Below, piece by piece: positions 1-9,214 of a DNA stretch of 64,000 bases. The position numbers were made by a program, and so were the translations under genes. The notes beneath the pieces were generated by a model. That model was not told the origin of the DNA. It worked only from the letters and a program-made list of their open reading frames with translations, and searched no databases. Position 1 is the stretch's first letter. The number at the start of each line of letters is the position of its first letter. The stretch is from CAZPUS01 sp964589825 (GTDB lineage: Bacteria; Fibrobacterota; Chitinivibrionia; Chitinivibrionales; WJKA01): the NCBI GenBank assembly GCA_964589825.1, contig CAZPUS010000004.1, positions 62,001 to 126,000 of the forward strand, given 5' to 3'.

Positions 1-2
1 GG

Positions 3-311
3 TTTCCGCGAAATGTCGCCCAGGCCCAGGCCCTGGAGAAAATTCTTTCTCAGCGCGGCCTTGATCTTTCACATGTAATCAATATTTCCGTATCTGACGA
101 AGAAATTTTCGACCGTCTTAAAAAACGCGCTCAGGTCGAAGGACGCAGCGACGATGCCGATGCTTCGGTAATTCAGAACCGCATCGACACATACAAAGGC
201 CAGAGCGAGCCCTGCCTCGATTACTACCGCCCCAAAGGACTTGTCCGCGATATCGACGGGATTGGATCTATCGACGACATCTTTTCACGAATAGTGGGAA
301 CCATTGATTAA
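3..311 (+). CDS. adk: Adenylate kinase, C-terminal part (5' end outside window)
   Basis: This is the last ~102 codons of an adenylate kinase, which interconverts ATP + AMP and 2 ADP in the cytoplasm. The reading frame enters from the left edge and ends at TAA 309-311. It opens with FPRNVAQAQAL, matching the family's GFPRT-xxQAxxL segment after the AMP-binding region. It continues with RSDDADASVIQNRI, the conserved LID/C-terminal R-x-DD stretch whose arginines contact phosphates, and then the Y-x-x-K/G-x-V-x-x-IDG ending. The stop lies 42 nt before the next gene on the same strand, so co-transcription is possible. The start and P-loop are not in the window, so intactness cannot be judged. Confidence 0.9.
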   Translation, partial: FPRNVAQAQALEKILSQRGLDLSHVINISVSDEEIFDRLKKRAQVEGRSDDADASVIQNRIDTYKGQSEPCLDYYRPKGLVRDIDGIGSIDDIFSRIVGTID

Positions 312-353
312 CCCCTCCACTCTACACACGTTACAGCAAAAGGTTTTTTCAAA

Positions 354-1427
354 ATGAGTGTAAAAGAACGCATGGAAAGCGCTTTGCGCGGAGGAACTCC
401 AGATAAAACACCACTGTCGGTACACGATATGATGATCGACGATTTGCAATCGGACCGCTGGACCCGTCTTTTCGAAAAAGGCCTGGGGATAAACAGAAAC
501 GTGCCTGCACTTTCTCTTCGTCAGCACGGTGTTTCCTACCGTGGTGAACATACACAGAAAGACGGCAAGAAGTACTATACCCAGTACGTCGAGACTCCTG
601 CAGGACGACTCAGGCAGCAGTTCACAAATGGATGGCAGACCGAGCATCTGCTCAAGGAACCCGGTGATTACCTCATCATGAAATGGATTATGGATCACAC
701 CGAAGTGAGCCCGGCCTACGAGACGCTCACCGAACATGAGCGGCAACTGGGCGATCGCGGGGTAATAATTGCCTCCCGGGCGCTCCTCTCAACCGACGAC
801 AGCGAAGATGTGATGGTCGATACACTGCGCTCCCCTGCGATGAAGGTAAATGTCGATTATGCCGGGGTAGGAAAATTCTGTCTCGATATTGCCATGGAGG
901 TGGAAGAGCTTCATGCGCTGCTCGAGTCGATGAAACGGGTCTTTAATGATATTTGCGCCGTTCTGGCAGACGCGCCGTGTACTTTTGTCAAGTTTTTCGA
1001 GAACATGTCAATCGATATGCTCGGCCCCGATCATTATGCGAGACTGCTGCATGACGTCTATAAGGATACGTTCGTACAGCTGCAAAAAAACGACAAGCAA
1101 ATCGCGCTTCATTTTGACGGAAAACTCAAAGTTATAAAGGATCTCATCGCTGACGAGCCCTTCGATATCCTCGAATCACTTACCGAACCGCCCGAAGGTG
1201 ACATGCAGTACGACGAATGCCGGGCTGCATGGCCGCAGAAAGCATTCTGGGCCAATATCGCCGACAGTGACTATACTAAACCGAAAGAGGAGCTGCAGCA
1301 ACTCGTAAAGAGCAAACGGGAACGAGCCGGCAAAAGAGCACTTGCATTCGAAATATCAGAAAATCTGCCTCACAATTGGGAAGAATCCATACCCGTAGTA
1401 CTCGACACGCTTGAAAATCTTGAGTAA
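354..1427 (+). CDS. Uroporphyrinogen decarboxylase family protein
   Basis: A 357-residue protein of the URO-D superfamily (TIM-barrel). The MSVKERMESALRGGTPDKTP opening, with its 'R-x-x-x-A-L-x-G-x-x-P-D-x-x-P' pattern, and the later LHFDGKLKVIKDLI and DILESLTEPPEGDM segments are typical of the branch annotated as URO-D-like or cobamide methyltransferase-like (MtaA/CmuA relatives). No heme-biosynthesis genes are nearby, so a true HemE role is doubtful. A corrinoid or small-molecule methyltransferase-like role is an alternative I cannot prove. A weak AAAAGG lies 10 nt before the ATG. It follows adk by 42 nt and is closed by a strong hairpin terminator at 1469-1501. Confidence 0.75.
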   Translation: MSVKERMESALRGGTPDKTPLSVHDMMIDDLQSDRWTRLFEKGLGINRNVPALSLRQHGVSYRGEHTQKDGKKYYTQYVETPAGRLRQQFTNGWQTEHLLKEPGDYLIMKWIMDHTEVSPAYETLTEHERQLGDRGVIIASRALLSTDDSEDVMVDTLRSPAMKVNVDYAGVGKFCLDIAMEVEELHALLESMKRVFNDICAVLADAPCTFVKFFENMSIDMLGPDHYARLLHDVYKDTFVQLQKNDKQIALHFDGKLKVIKDLIADEPFDILESLTEPPEGDMQYDECRAAWPQKAFWANIADSDYTKPKEELQQLVKSKRERAGKRALAFEISENLPHNWEESIPVVLDTLENLE

Positions 1428-1468
1428 TTATACTACCGCCCATCTGGATACGCACTGCAGAATGGTAT

Positions 1469-1501
1469 AAAAAAGGGACGTCATAAAGGCGTCCCTTTTT
1501 T
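1469..1501. terminator. Bidirectional intrinsic terminator between convergent genes
   Basis: The arms AAAAGGGACG (1471-1480) and CGTCCCTTTT are perfectly complementary around a 9-nt loop. They are flanked by an A-run on the left and a T-run on the right, so the hairpin can terminate the URO-D-like gene on the + strand and, less directly, the convergent gpmI on the - strand. Confidence 0.85.
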
Positions 1502-1602
1502 CAGGTTATTGTAGCGCAAAAAGGCACTTGCCGAATTCATCTGTCGTTGTGGTTCAGATATTCCGATTAAGGCCGCACTGTGGTGTACAATCTTTTGCGG
1601 TG

Positions 1603-1630
1603 ACCGGTAATCATGGGTAGGCATACCGGT
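1603..1630. repeat. Short inverted repeat in the gap before gpmI's 3' end
   Basis: ACCGGTA (1603-1609) and TACCGGT (1624-1630) form a perfect 7-bp stem with a 14-nt loop. A second small inverted repeat, AGCGGT/ACCGCT (1672-1695), lies just past the gpmI stop on the minus strand but has no T-run. The rest of 1502-1707 has no gene that I can support. Confidence 0.4.
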
Positions 1631-1707
1631 TGTCTGGCACGTACGCGTACTACACTCGTGATGTAACCTGCAGCGGTTTGAACAACTACACCGCTCGCTT
1701 TCAGGCT

Positions 1708-3222
1708 TTACTTTATCAGGCTCTTTCCTGTCATTTCCTCCGGCTTTTCCACACCGAGGATATGCAGCATGGTGGGGGCGATATCCGCAAGTTTTCCGTC
1801 CCCATGAAGGGAAATCCCCTCCAATCCTGCGACTGTAAATGGAACGTCGTTTTTTGTATGCGCGGTCATAGGGGAACTATCATCGAGCTTTGTCTGCTCC
1901 GCATTTCCGTGATCTGCCGTCAGCAGACACACGCCATCATGCGCCAGTACCGCTTCGACCACATCATGCACACAGGTATCGACCGCTTCGACCGCTTTTA
2001 TTATCGCGTCATATACGCCGGTATGCCCTACCATATCCCCGTTGGCGAAATTGCAGATAATCACGTCATACTTTTCTGAATTAACCGCTTCAACCAGCCT
2101 GTCCCGCACCTCGTAAGCACTCATCTCCGGTTTGAGATCATAGGTCTTTACCCTGGGGCTGTCCACAAGGATTCGCTCCTCGTTCGGAAACGGATCATTG
2201 CGCAGACTGTTGAAAAAGAAGGTTACATGCGCATACTTTTCTGTCTCTGCGCTTCGAAGCTGTGTAAGACCGTTGGATGAGAGGACTTCTCCCAGGTTAT
2301 TCCTGTTTTCCAGTTCGGGAAACGCCTCGCGGAAATTACCGTTGTCATAATAGTGAGTCATCGCCACGAAATCGATATTGTTCGGGATGCGTTCGAATTC
2401 ATTGAAATCGGGCTCGACGATCGCTTTTGTCAACTGACGTGTACGATCGAACCGAAAATTGAAAAATATCATTACATCATCTTTGCCTGCTGGTTCGTAC
2501 CCGTCAAGTATACACGGCGTTATGAATTCATCGGTCTCGTCATTGGCGTAGGCTTCCTCGATTGCCTCCCTCCAGGATGATACTCTTTTGCCTTCTGCCT
2601 TCATGATGGCCCGGTATGCAAGCGCTGTCCTGTCCCATCTGCGGTCGCGATCCATCGCGTAATACCGGCCGATCACCGTTCCGACTGTTCCGATACCGAC
2701 TTCATCAACATACTTCTGCAAAAGACTCATATGCTCCATTGCCGACTTAGGGGGGGTATCCCTGCCGTCGGTAATTGCATGTATCACCACATTATCGTGG
2801 CCCAGCTTCTTACACAGCTCAAGAAGCGCCGCACCGTGGGAAGTCAGTGCATGTACACCCTCCTGCTGTATGAGACCCAGCAGGTGCACACGCACATTAC
2901 GTTGTTTCGCTTTCTGCACCGCATCCACAAGCACCTCATTTTCAAACAGGGATCCGTCATCAATGGACCGATTGATGCGCATAAGCGCCTGGTAGACCAC
3001 GCGTCCCGCGCCGATATTCAGATGCCCCACTTCGCTGTTTCCCTGAAATCCGGGAGGAAGCCCAACCGCTTCGCCAGAGCATTTTATAAGTGTAGTAGGC
3101 CATTTTCTTTCCAGCTCATCGGTGTGCGGTGTATTTGCCGAAAATATGCCATCCGTTTTATCTCTCCGACCCCGTCCCCATCCGTCCCGGATAACGAGGC
3201 ATACCGGTTTTTTATTCATCAT
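1708..3222 (-). CDS. gpmI: 2,3-bisphosphoglycerate-independent phosphoglycerate mutase
   Basis: A cytoplasmic glycolytic enzyme converting 3-phosphoglycerate to 2-phosphoglycerate with two Mn ions. The 504-residue length is typical of iPGM. The N-terminal metal Asp lies in IRDGWG (D13) and the phosphorylated catalytic Ser in GNSEVGHLNIGAGR (S63). The inserted transferase domain shows HAITDGRDTPP and RYYAMDRDRRWDR, and the C-terminal metal site shows LLTADHGNAE. Two adjacent ATGs begin the gene. AAAGGA ends 4 nt before the first and 7 nt before the second, so the second (3219) may be the true start. It is convergent with the URO-D-like gene and divergent from nothing obvious. Confidence 0.96.
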   Translation of the reverse strand: MMNKKPVCLVIRDGWGRGRRDKTDGIFSANTPHTDELERKWPTTLIKCSGEAVGLPPGFQGNSEVGHLNIGAGRVVYQALMRINRSIDDGSLFENEVLVDAVQKAKQRNVRVHLLGLIQQEGVHALTSHGAALLELCKKLGHDNVVIHAITDGRDTPPKSAMEHMSLLQKYVDEVGIGTVGTVIGRYYAMDRDRRWDRTALAYRAIMKAEGKRVSSWREAIEEAYANDETDEFITPCILDGYEPAGKDDVMIFFNFRFDRTRQLTKAIVEPDFNEFERIPNNIDFVAMTHYYDNGNFREAFPELENRNNLGEVLSSNGLTQLRSAETEKYAHVTFFFNSLRNDPFPNEERILVDSPRVKTYDLKPEMSAYEVRDRLVEAVNSEKYDVIICNFANGDMVGHTGVYDAIIKAVEAVDTCVHDVVEAVLAHDGVCLLTADHGNAEQTKLDDSSPMTAHTKNDVPFTVAGLEGISLHGDGKLADIAPTMLHILGVEKPEEMTGKSLIK

Positions 3223-3294
3223 GTTGTCCTTTCATTCATATATGTCTAATCCTTACTCACGCTGAATTGTCAAAGCTACACGCCATGCATTCGG

Positions 3295-3732
3295 TCACCC
3301 CTGCTGCTTCTTAGACCTCGTCTTACCGGCACTCTCTTTATTGTTCGTTTTTGCGTCGGATTTGTTTTTCTCTCCCTCCTTATACTTCTGATAAAACTCC
3401 CAATGATCTATTCTTCCGTCACCCTCACAAACCCAGCATGTGGTCTCCCCCTCGCAGTAACCGCATACGCCGTCCCCCTTACAATAGGGACACTCTTCTT
3501 CATATGAAGATTTTGAAATACCCTTTTCCGGAATGGCAGGAGCCTCGGTAGTACGGGTGCCTGTTCCATTACAGAAAGAACATTTTCCCGTACCTCCACA
3601 GTAAAAGCATTCTCCCTTTCCGTCGCAGAACGGGCATTTATGAGGATCATAACGCGGATGACGTTTTTCCATCCTCGCACAAGAGCCGACCACCGCTGCT
3701 GCCGCCGTCAAAAGCAGGTTTCTTCTTTTCAT
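3295..3732 (-). CDS. Lipoprotein with DnaJ-type zinc-ribbon repeats, no J domain
   Basis: A 145-residue exported protein if started at ATG 3732. This start is preceded by AAAGGA at about 9 nt and begins a signal peptide, MKRRNLLLTAAAAVVGSC, with the lipobox cysteine at residue 18. The frame stays open 26 codons further upstream, but those codons have no ribosome site. The mature part holds two cysteine clusters with the C-x-x-C-x-G-x-G spacing of the DnaJ central domain (CPFCDGKGEC, CFYCGGTGKC, CSFCNGTG; then CPYCKGDGVC, CGYCEG, CWVCEGDGR). It ends in a Lys/Asn-rich charged tail. It has no J domain or C-terminal DnaJ domain, so it is not a DnaJ co-chaperone. Zinc or metal binding at the cell envelope is inferred. 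Its function is unknown. Confidence 0.72.
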   Translation of the reverse strand: MKRRNLLLTAAAAVVGSCARMEKRHPRYDPHKCPFCDGKGECFYCGGTGKCSFCNGTGTRTTEAPAIPEKGISKSSYEEECPYCKGDGVCGYCEGETTCWVCEGDGRIDHWEFYQKYKEGEKNKSDAKTNNKESAGKTRSKKQQG

Positions 3733-4443
3733 TTTGCATTGTCCTTTATAATTGGAAATGATGCAGCATTTTCTCGCAACTTGTTTACGGGGACCGCTTG
3801 GCCACCCCATCTGTGCAGACTACGTAAGGTGATTTAATGCATCAGCTTCATTTAAAGCCGATGCAGCAACCGTCCCGTATAGCCTGCTCATTACCGCAGT
3901 ATACGAAATAGAGATAAAAAATACAATATACCATAACGCCACATGCCATACTGCACGCAGATGCGCTTCATCCGGTCAGAAGTATCCGGGAATTATTATT
4001 CCGGCTATCCCACACGCCCCGGATTTGTATGCAGGTACGCTATGCTCTTGCGGGTGTTATATACCCGGGTAAAACCTCGAAGTGCTGATTTCGGTATGCG
4101 GTATTTCTCCGGACACGACCGACTCAGCTATTATTGGCGCCGGGATCAATATACAACCGGCACGGATCCCACAGTAGCGCTGTTTCGGGAGCCACCGCTT
4201 TGAAATATAATGAGCGATACAGGGTATTTTGTACCTGCACGTCGATATTCCCATCATAGGCCTCGCTATCTTCATTTGTGTCCGAATGCTGCCAGGTGCG
4301 ATATACTGATTTGACGCTGTTACAGGCAAAACTCTTTTTGGTTTTGTTGCATTCGCGGTTTCATATATTATTTTAACGCCATACATACTTTGCTGTGTAT
4401 AAGTTAAGTCATCATTTGTTTCACCACTTTACCGGAGGATTTT
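3733..4443. other. 711-nt gap with no supportable gene
   Basis: Short open frames exist on both strands but none has a ribosome site or recognisable protein content. The only structure I see is a small palindrome, CCGGGAAT-TATT-ATTCCGG, near 3987-4005. The last ~100 nt is AT-rich and probably holds the ferredoxin promoter, but no convincing -35/-10 pair could be fixed. Confidence 0.5.
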
Positions 4444-4614
4444 ATGGCACATAAAATTACTGATGAATGTGTGGCATGCGGCTCCTGTCTGCCGGAGTGT
4501 CCTGTCGAAGCGATTAGCGAAGGCGATCCGATTTATGTAATCGACGCTGAGAAGTGCACCGATTGCGGCGCCTGCGCCGATGTGTGCCCTGCTGACGCGA
4601 TCGTCCAGGAATAA
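4444..4614 (+). CDS. 2[4Fe-4S] ferredoxin
   Basis: A 56-residue low-potential electron carrier of the clostridial bacterial-ferredoxin type, acting in the cytoplasm. It has two complete cluster motifs, C9-x2-C12-x2-C15-x3-C19-P and C38-x2-C41-x2-C44-x3-C48-P, in the two-fold repeat expected for the family. Its acidic composition is also typical. The start is fixed by a strong GGAGG ending 5 nt before the ATG. It stands alone between long gaps, so its redox partner is not indicated by context. No clear T-tailed hairpin follows, although AGAGGCCTCT and a T-rich run lie 30-60 nt downstream. Confidence 0.93.
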   Translation: MAHKITDECVACGSCLPECPVEAISEGDPIYVIDAEKCTDCGACADVCPADAIVQE

Positions 4615-4886
4615 CATCATTGGTTTTTCAATGACATCCAGTACGTAATTACAGAGGCCTCTTTTCTTTTTGTCCAATCGCCGTATTGTATGAATGTGAT
4701 AATCATATCCGATGCGCACCGCGCCGGACACGTTTAACGCACACGGAAAGAGGCCTTCCCCTCTGTGTTACCTACCGCATGTTATGCCAGGATGAGATTC
4801 CCGGAAGGAATTCATGCAAAGTGCACGACAATTTGTGAGCACTACGTTTTTTCCACATTATAATAATACGGGTAATTCGGTAAAAA

Positions 4887-7259
4887 ATGACAAGAAAATC
4901 GCATTCGCCTTTGGTACTGAGTGCTACTTTGGCAATTTTGTGTATCACGATGCTGATCGTGTCACTTGTGGTGGAATATTTTAACACTGACAAGATCATG
5001 TATGACATGGCATTGCGGGCGGCGCCTCATCAGGTATGCGATTCGATACTTATTGTCGGTATCGATAAAAAAAGCCTGCAGAAACATGGATCATGGCCAT
5101 GGCCCCGCAGCCGCCTGGCTCGTCTTTTTTCCCAAATAGAAAATTCCTCTCCTCGGATTATTGCACCCGCAATTCTGTTTCCTCGTCGTGCCCTTCCACG
5201 ACAAAACGACAGCCTTGCCAGCTCCTTTGCCTCGGCATCAACGCTGGCACTTCCATTCCGCATACAATCCATACGTGCAGGTCCATCAACGGAGCAGGCC
5301 GCAGCCGGCGCGCAACAAACGATTGCACGCTACGCCTGTACCATTGACAGCGTCGCTTCCCGGCAGCGTATCAATTTTTATCATGCGCAATATATAAACC
5401 CACCAGATTCTCTTTTCCTCGCTCATGCGGGCCACAGCGGGTTCCTCAATGTGCCTACCCCGGCCAGATCCGGAACGGTTCGTGAAATTATCCACGTACT
5501 ACGAATCGGCACTCACGTGTTTCCCTCATTCGGCCTTGCCGCCGCCGCAGCATTTAAAGGAATCGGCCCAGACTCGCTTCGCGTCGATCCCTCCAAAGGC
5601 ATACATTTGGGTGACGAGTTCGTACCGCTGAGTGACTACGCCGGTTCATTGTTTCTCCATTTTCGGGGGCCGGCCGGTTCTGTGGCTACGGTTTCCGCTT
5701 CAAATGTGCTCGAAGGAAATATCGACTCCTCCAAAATAAAAGACAAGCTCGTATTCATCGGCATCACGAACCCGCTCGCTATTGCCGGTTTTCATGACAC
5801 CCCGTATGACAGCGATGTCTCCGCTACCGAAATATGGGCTACTGCTGCAGCCGATTTACTTCAAAATGCCTGGATCAAAAAACCTGCTCCTGTATTGGTA
5901 GTGCTAAATATACTCATTGTTCTGATCATTTTCCCCGGTTGTGCCGTCGTCGGAACAAAACCCATTTCTAAGGCCCTTCGCGTAGCATTGGCGATAATAC
6001 TGGTTTCTCTGAGCATTGCACTATGCTTCTGGATTATGCGTACACAACAGTTTTTCTGGGACCCGACGCATCATCTTATTGCACTGGTTTTTCTCCTCGC
6101 TTTTCTATTCGGATTTCGAAACACTTCCCGCACCTCTCTGCTGCACATACTTGATATCGAACCACGTCGTTACGGAGACAAGGATGTGTTCGAGCCTTCA
6201 CAGCTAAAAACCGACTCCTCTTCACTACTGGGTACGAGTACAATATCCTATGTAATGAAAAACTGTACAATTCCTGAATTTGCCGACGAAACCACCCAGG
6301 TATCCGTGGGGGACAATGAAGAAAACACTACCCGGGAACCGGTTTTAGAAGCGATCGAAAACATCAACACCATAAGTGACGGAAAACTAATAACATTTCT
6401 GGGCAGCGGCGGCATGGCGGACGTATTTCTGCTATGGAAACCGGAACTCGAGGTCGCCCGTGCCGTAAAAATACTCAAGCCCGACATAGACGATAACCTC
6501 GCACTGCGCTTTACCACCGAATCACGCATTCTTTCGAACCTGAATCATCCCAATATTGTGCAATGCTATAATGTGGGTAAATGGAATTCACTCCCCTTTA
6601 TGGAGATGGAATACGTACACGGCGCACCGATGGATACAGTGTTGCAAGAATGCCGGATTTTTTCGGTGGGTCAGGCCACCGCGATCGCACTGCTGATTTG
6701 TCGCGCGCTGCACTACGCACATAATCAAGTCGTCAATGTATACGGCAAAACCTACAGAGGCATTATACACCGGGACCTTAAACCCGCCAATATAATGCTC
6801 AGCCGAGCAGGTCGCATCAAATTGACCGACTTCGGCGTCGCCCGCCCCACCGAAGTGAGCCTCGATACCAACTCGCCCGGTACGGTTGTAGGAACCCTCC
6901 CTTACCTCGCACCCGAGCAGGTGCAGGGTGGTGTGGTAACACACAGATCCGATATCTATTCACTCGGGATTACATTGTACGAATTCCTTACCGGAAAAAA
7001 AGCGCTCCCCCAGCGTGATCCCGATGCACTCATTCACGCTAAAATCAACGGTGAGATCTCCCGCATTCCGCAGTCATCACTTATCCCCCGGCATCTCGCC
7101 GATGTAATCCACCGGGCTATCGCTCTTAAACCGATGCATCGATTCGACTCCGCGCGGCAAATGCATGAAGCGTTATACGAAGTCTACAATAATGTGGTCG
7201 AGCCCGGCGACAATCTATCCGAAACCGAAAAACTCGCCAAACGCTACTGGGGCTATTAA
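4887..7259 (+). CDS. CHASE2-domain transmembrane serine/threonine protein kinase
   Basis: A 790-residue sensor kinase. A single membrane segment (about residues 10-30) leads into an extracytoplasmic CHASE2 domain, with the typical ILIVGIDKKSL and GSWPWPRSRLARL elements. Three hydrophobic segments follow (~330-410), then a linker and a cytoplasmic Hanks-type kinase domain. The kinase shows the glycine loop GSGGMADV (~506), the lysine in ARAVKIL, the catalytic HRDLKPAN (~628), DFG (~648) and the APEQ motif, so it looks active. CHASE2 domains sense unknown extracellular or periplasmic signals, and the ligand here is unknown. It lies 154 nt upstream of parE on the same strand. No partner phosphatase or FHA protein is adjacent. 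Confidence 0.92.
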   Translation: MTRKSHSPLVLSATLAILCITMLIVSLVVEYFNTDKIMYDMALRAAPHQVCDSILIVGIDKKSLQKHGSWPWPRSRLARLFSQIENSSPRIIAPAILFPRRALPRQNDSLASSFASASTLALPFRIQSIRAGPSTEQAAAGAQQTIARYACTIDSVASRQRINFYHAQYINPPDSLFLAHAGHSGFLNVPTPARSGTVREIIHVLRIGTHVFPSFGLAAAAAFKGIGPDSLRVDPSKGIHLGDEFVPLSDYAGSLFLHFRGPAGSVATVSASNVLEGNIDSSKIKDKLVFIGITNPLAIAGFHDTPYDSDVSATEIWATAAADLLQNAWIKKPAPVLVVLNILIVLIIFPGCAVVGTKPISKALRVALAIILVSLSIALCFWIMRTQQFFWDPTHHLIALVFLLAFLFGFRNTSRTSLLHILDIEPRRYGDKDVFEPSQLKTDSSSLLGTSTISYVMKNCTIPEFADETTQVSVGDNEENTTREPVLEAIENINTISDGKLITFLGSGGMADVFLLWKPELEVARAVKILKPDIDDNLALRFTTESRILSNLNHPNIVQCYNVGKWNSLPFMEMEYVHGAPMDTVLQECRIFSVGQATAIALLICRALHYAHNQVVNVYGKTYRGIIHRDLKPANIMLSRAGRIKLTDFGVARPTEVSLDTNSPGTVVGTLPYLAPEQVQGGVVTHRSDIYSLGITLYEFLTGKKALPQRDPDALIHAKINGEISRIPQSSLIPRHLADVIHRAIALKPMHRFDSARQMHEALYEVYNNVVEPGDNLSETEKLAKRYWGY

Positions 7260-7413
7260 AGAGAAGAGCATTGCCGGTTTGCGGATAGCGGGACATTTCA
7301 CGGATACCATCGCTCGATTCAGATGCCACGTAATCCCTCATAGTGGCAGGGCAATTGCGCGCTGAACGCAATTATACTATTTTTAGTATTCAGTTATACC
7401 TCAGCCCCAAGAT

Positions 7414-9213
7414 ATGGCACAAAAGAACACACACACATACGACGAAAGCACGATTCAGACGCTGAGCTCTCTGGAGCATATACGATTGCGTACCGGTATG
7501 TATATCGGGCGTATCGGTGATGGCGCAAACCCGGATGACGGTATTTATGTACTCTTTAAAGAAGTGGTAGATAATGCCATTGACGAATACATTATGGGAT
7601 ATGGCAAAAAGATCGATATACGACTCGATCAAGGTACTGTGCAAATCAGAGATTATGGCCGCGGCATTCCCCCGGGCAAGCTGGTCGAATGCGTCAGCGT
7701 TATAAATACCGGTGCAAAATACAACACCGACGTGTTTCAGTTCAGCGTGGGTCTCAACGGAATCGGGACCAAGGCGGTAAACGCGCTCTCTTCTCATTTT
7801 AAAATAATTTCATATCGAAATGGAACCCATCGTACGGCGGTTTTTTCACAGGGAACGCTTATTAAGGATACCAAAGGTAGCGCCTCCGGAGAGCGCGACG
7901 GTACCTGGGTCGAATTTACTCCCGATCCCGATATTTTCGGGGCATACGAATTCAATTTCGAATATCTGGAGCAGAAGCTGTGGAACTACGCCTGCCTTAA
8001 CAGCGGACTAAAGCTCCTATTCAACGGGACAACATTCGTCTCTAAACACGGACTCTACGATCTGCTCGATAACGAAGTCGGCGAACACATTATTTATCCT
8101 ATCGGGTACCATCGCGGGGAGTACATCGAATGCGCCTTTACCCATACCAATATGTATGGCGAAACCTACTTCTCCTTTGTCAACGGCCAGTACACTTCTG
8201 ACGGCGGCACTCATCAGAGTGCATTTCGGGAAGGGATGCTCAAGGGTATCAATGAATACTTCAAGAAAAATTACTCGGCGGTCGACGTACGAGAAGGTGT
8301 GGCCGGTGCGGTTTCGATAAAACTCAAAAACCCGATATTCGAATCGCAGACCAAAAACAAACTCGGGAATAACGAAATTCGCGGATGGATCGTTTCGGAG
8401 ACCAAATCGGCTGTGGCCGATTTTTTCCATAGAAACAACGATGCGGCTAAAAAGCTCGAAAACAAAATCACACAGAACGAGAAGCTTCGCAAGGAACTGA
8501 ATGCAGTGAAAAAGGGGGCCAGGGAAGCGGCCAGAAAGGTCGAAATACGCATTCCCAACCTCAAGGACTGCAAATATCATCGGGGCCATAAAAAGCGCGG
8601 AGAAGAAACCACTATCTTCATTACAGAGGGACAATCCGCCGCAGGTTCACTGGTAAGCGCCCGGGATCCGAACACACAGGCGATATTCTCACTCAAGGGA
8701 AAACCACAGAACGTATATGAAAAACACAAGGCGGCAATTTATAAAAACGAGGAACTCTATACCATAATGATGGCGCTGGGGATCGAAAACGATCTCGAAC
8801 AGCTGCGGTACAACCGTATCGTTATCGCCACAGATGCGGATGTTGACGGTTTTCATATTCGTAACCTGTTGCTGACGTACTTTCTCAATTATTTCGAAGA
8901 ACTCGTGGTCTCCGGCCATGTATTCATTCTCGAAACTCCCCTTTTCCGGGTACGGAATAAAACGTATACACGTTACTGCTTCAACGATAAAGAAAAACAG
9001 CAGGCCTGCCAGACATTGAAAAACCCCGAAGTGACACGCTTCAAAGGACTTGGCGAGATATCACCCGGAGAATTCGGCAGGTTCATTGGTGACCAGATGC
9101 GTCTTATCGAAGTCAATGTCAAATCGCTGCAAGAAATCCAGGGCACACTCGGTTTTTACATGGGGAAAAATACGCCGGACCGACGCACGTTTATCATGGA
9201 GAACCTGATCTGA
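7414..9213 (+). CDS. parE: DNA topoisomerase IV subunit B (type IIA ATPase subunit)
   Basis: The ATPase/TOPRIM subunit of a type IIA topoisomerase, which decatenates or relaxes DNA with its partner encoded 1 nt downstream. Visible are the GHKL ATPase elements VVDNAIDE (Mg-binding Asn), RDYGRGIP and GLNGIGTKAVNALS, then TOPRIM with EGQSAAGS (~residue 404) and DADVDGFHIRNL, and the closing RFKGLGEISPGEF. At 599 residues it is somewhat short for ParE and much shorter than the GyrB forms with inserts. Gyrase-type assignment remains possible, but the partner lacks a GyrA box. A 6-bp inverted repeat (ATACTA/TAGTAT, 7374-7389) lies just upstream. Confidence 0.88.
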   Translation: MAQKNTHTYDESTIQTLSSLEHIRLRTGMYIGRIGDGANPDDGIYVLFKEVVDNAIDEYIMGYGKKIDIRLDQGTVQIRDYGRGIPPGKLVECVSVINTGAKYNTDVFQFSVGLNGIGTKAVNALSSHFKIISYRNGTHRTAVFSQGTLIKDTKGSASGERDGTWVEFTPDPDIFGAYEFNFEYLEQKLWNYACLNSGLKLLFNGTTFVSKHGLYDLLDNEVGEHIIYPIGYHRGEYIECAFTHTNMYGETYFSFVNGQYTSDGGTHQSAFREGMLKGINEYFKKNYSAVDVREGVAGAVSIKLKNPIFESQTKNKLGNNEIRGWIVSETKSAVADFFHRNNDAAKKLENKITQNEKLRKELNAVKKGAREAARKVEIRIPNLKDCKYHRGHKKRGEETTIFITEGQSAAGSLVSARDPNTQAIFSLKGKPQNVYEKHKAAIYKNEELYTIMMALGIENDLEQLRYNRIVIATDADVDGFHIRNLLLTYFLNYFEELVVSGHVFILETPLFRVRNKTYTRYCFNDKEKQQACQTLKNPEVTRFKGLGEISPGEFGRFIGDQMRLIEVNVKSLQEIQGTLGFYMGKNTPDRRTFIMENLI

Positions 9214-9214
9214 T

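Noticed and set aside
1548..1640. Possible very degenerate copy of the dispersed repeat before gpmI's 3' end
   Set aside because: Only scattered matches to the core (CCGATT, GGCCGC, TTGCGG) plus an unrelated ACCGGTA hairpin; not above what I would expect by eye from chance.
3811..3880. Possible reverse-strand repeat fragment (TTTAAATGAAGCTG on the minus strand)
   Set aside because: Short similarity only; no end, second core block or hairpin is present.
3943..4386. Overlapping short open frames on both strands before the ferredoxin gene
   Set aside because: No ribosome sites, arginine/tyrosine-rich atypical composition and no family resemblance; treated as non-coding.
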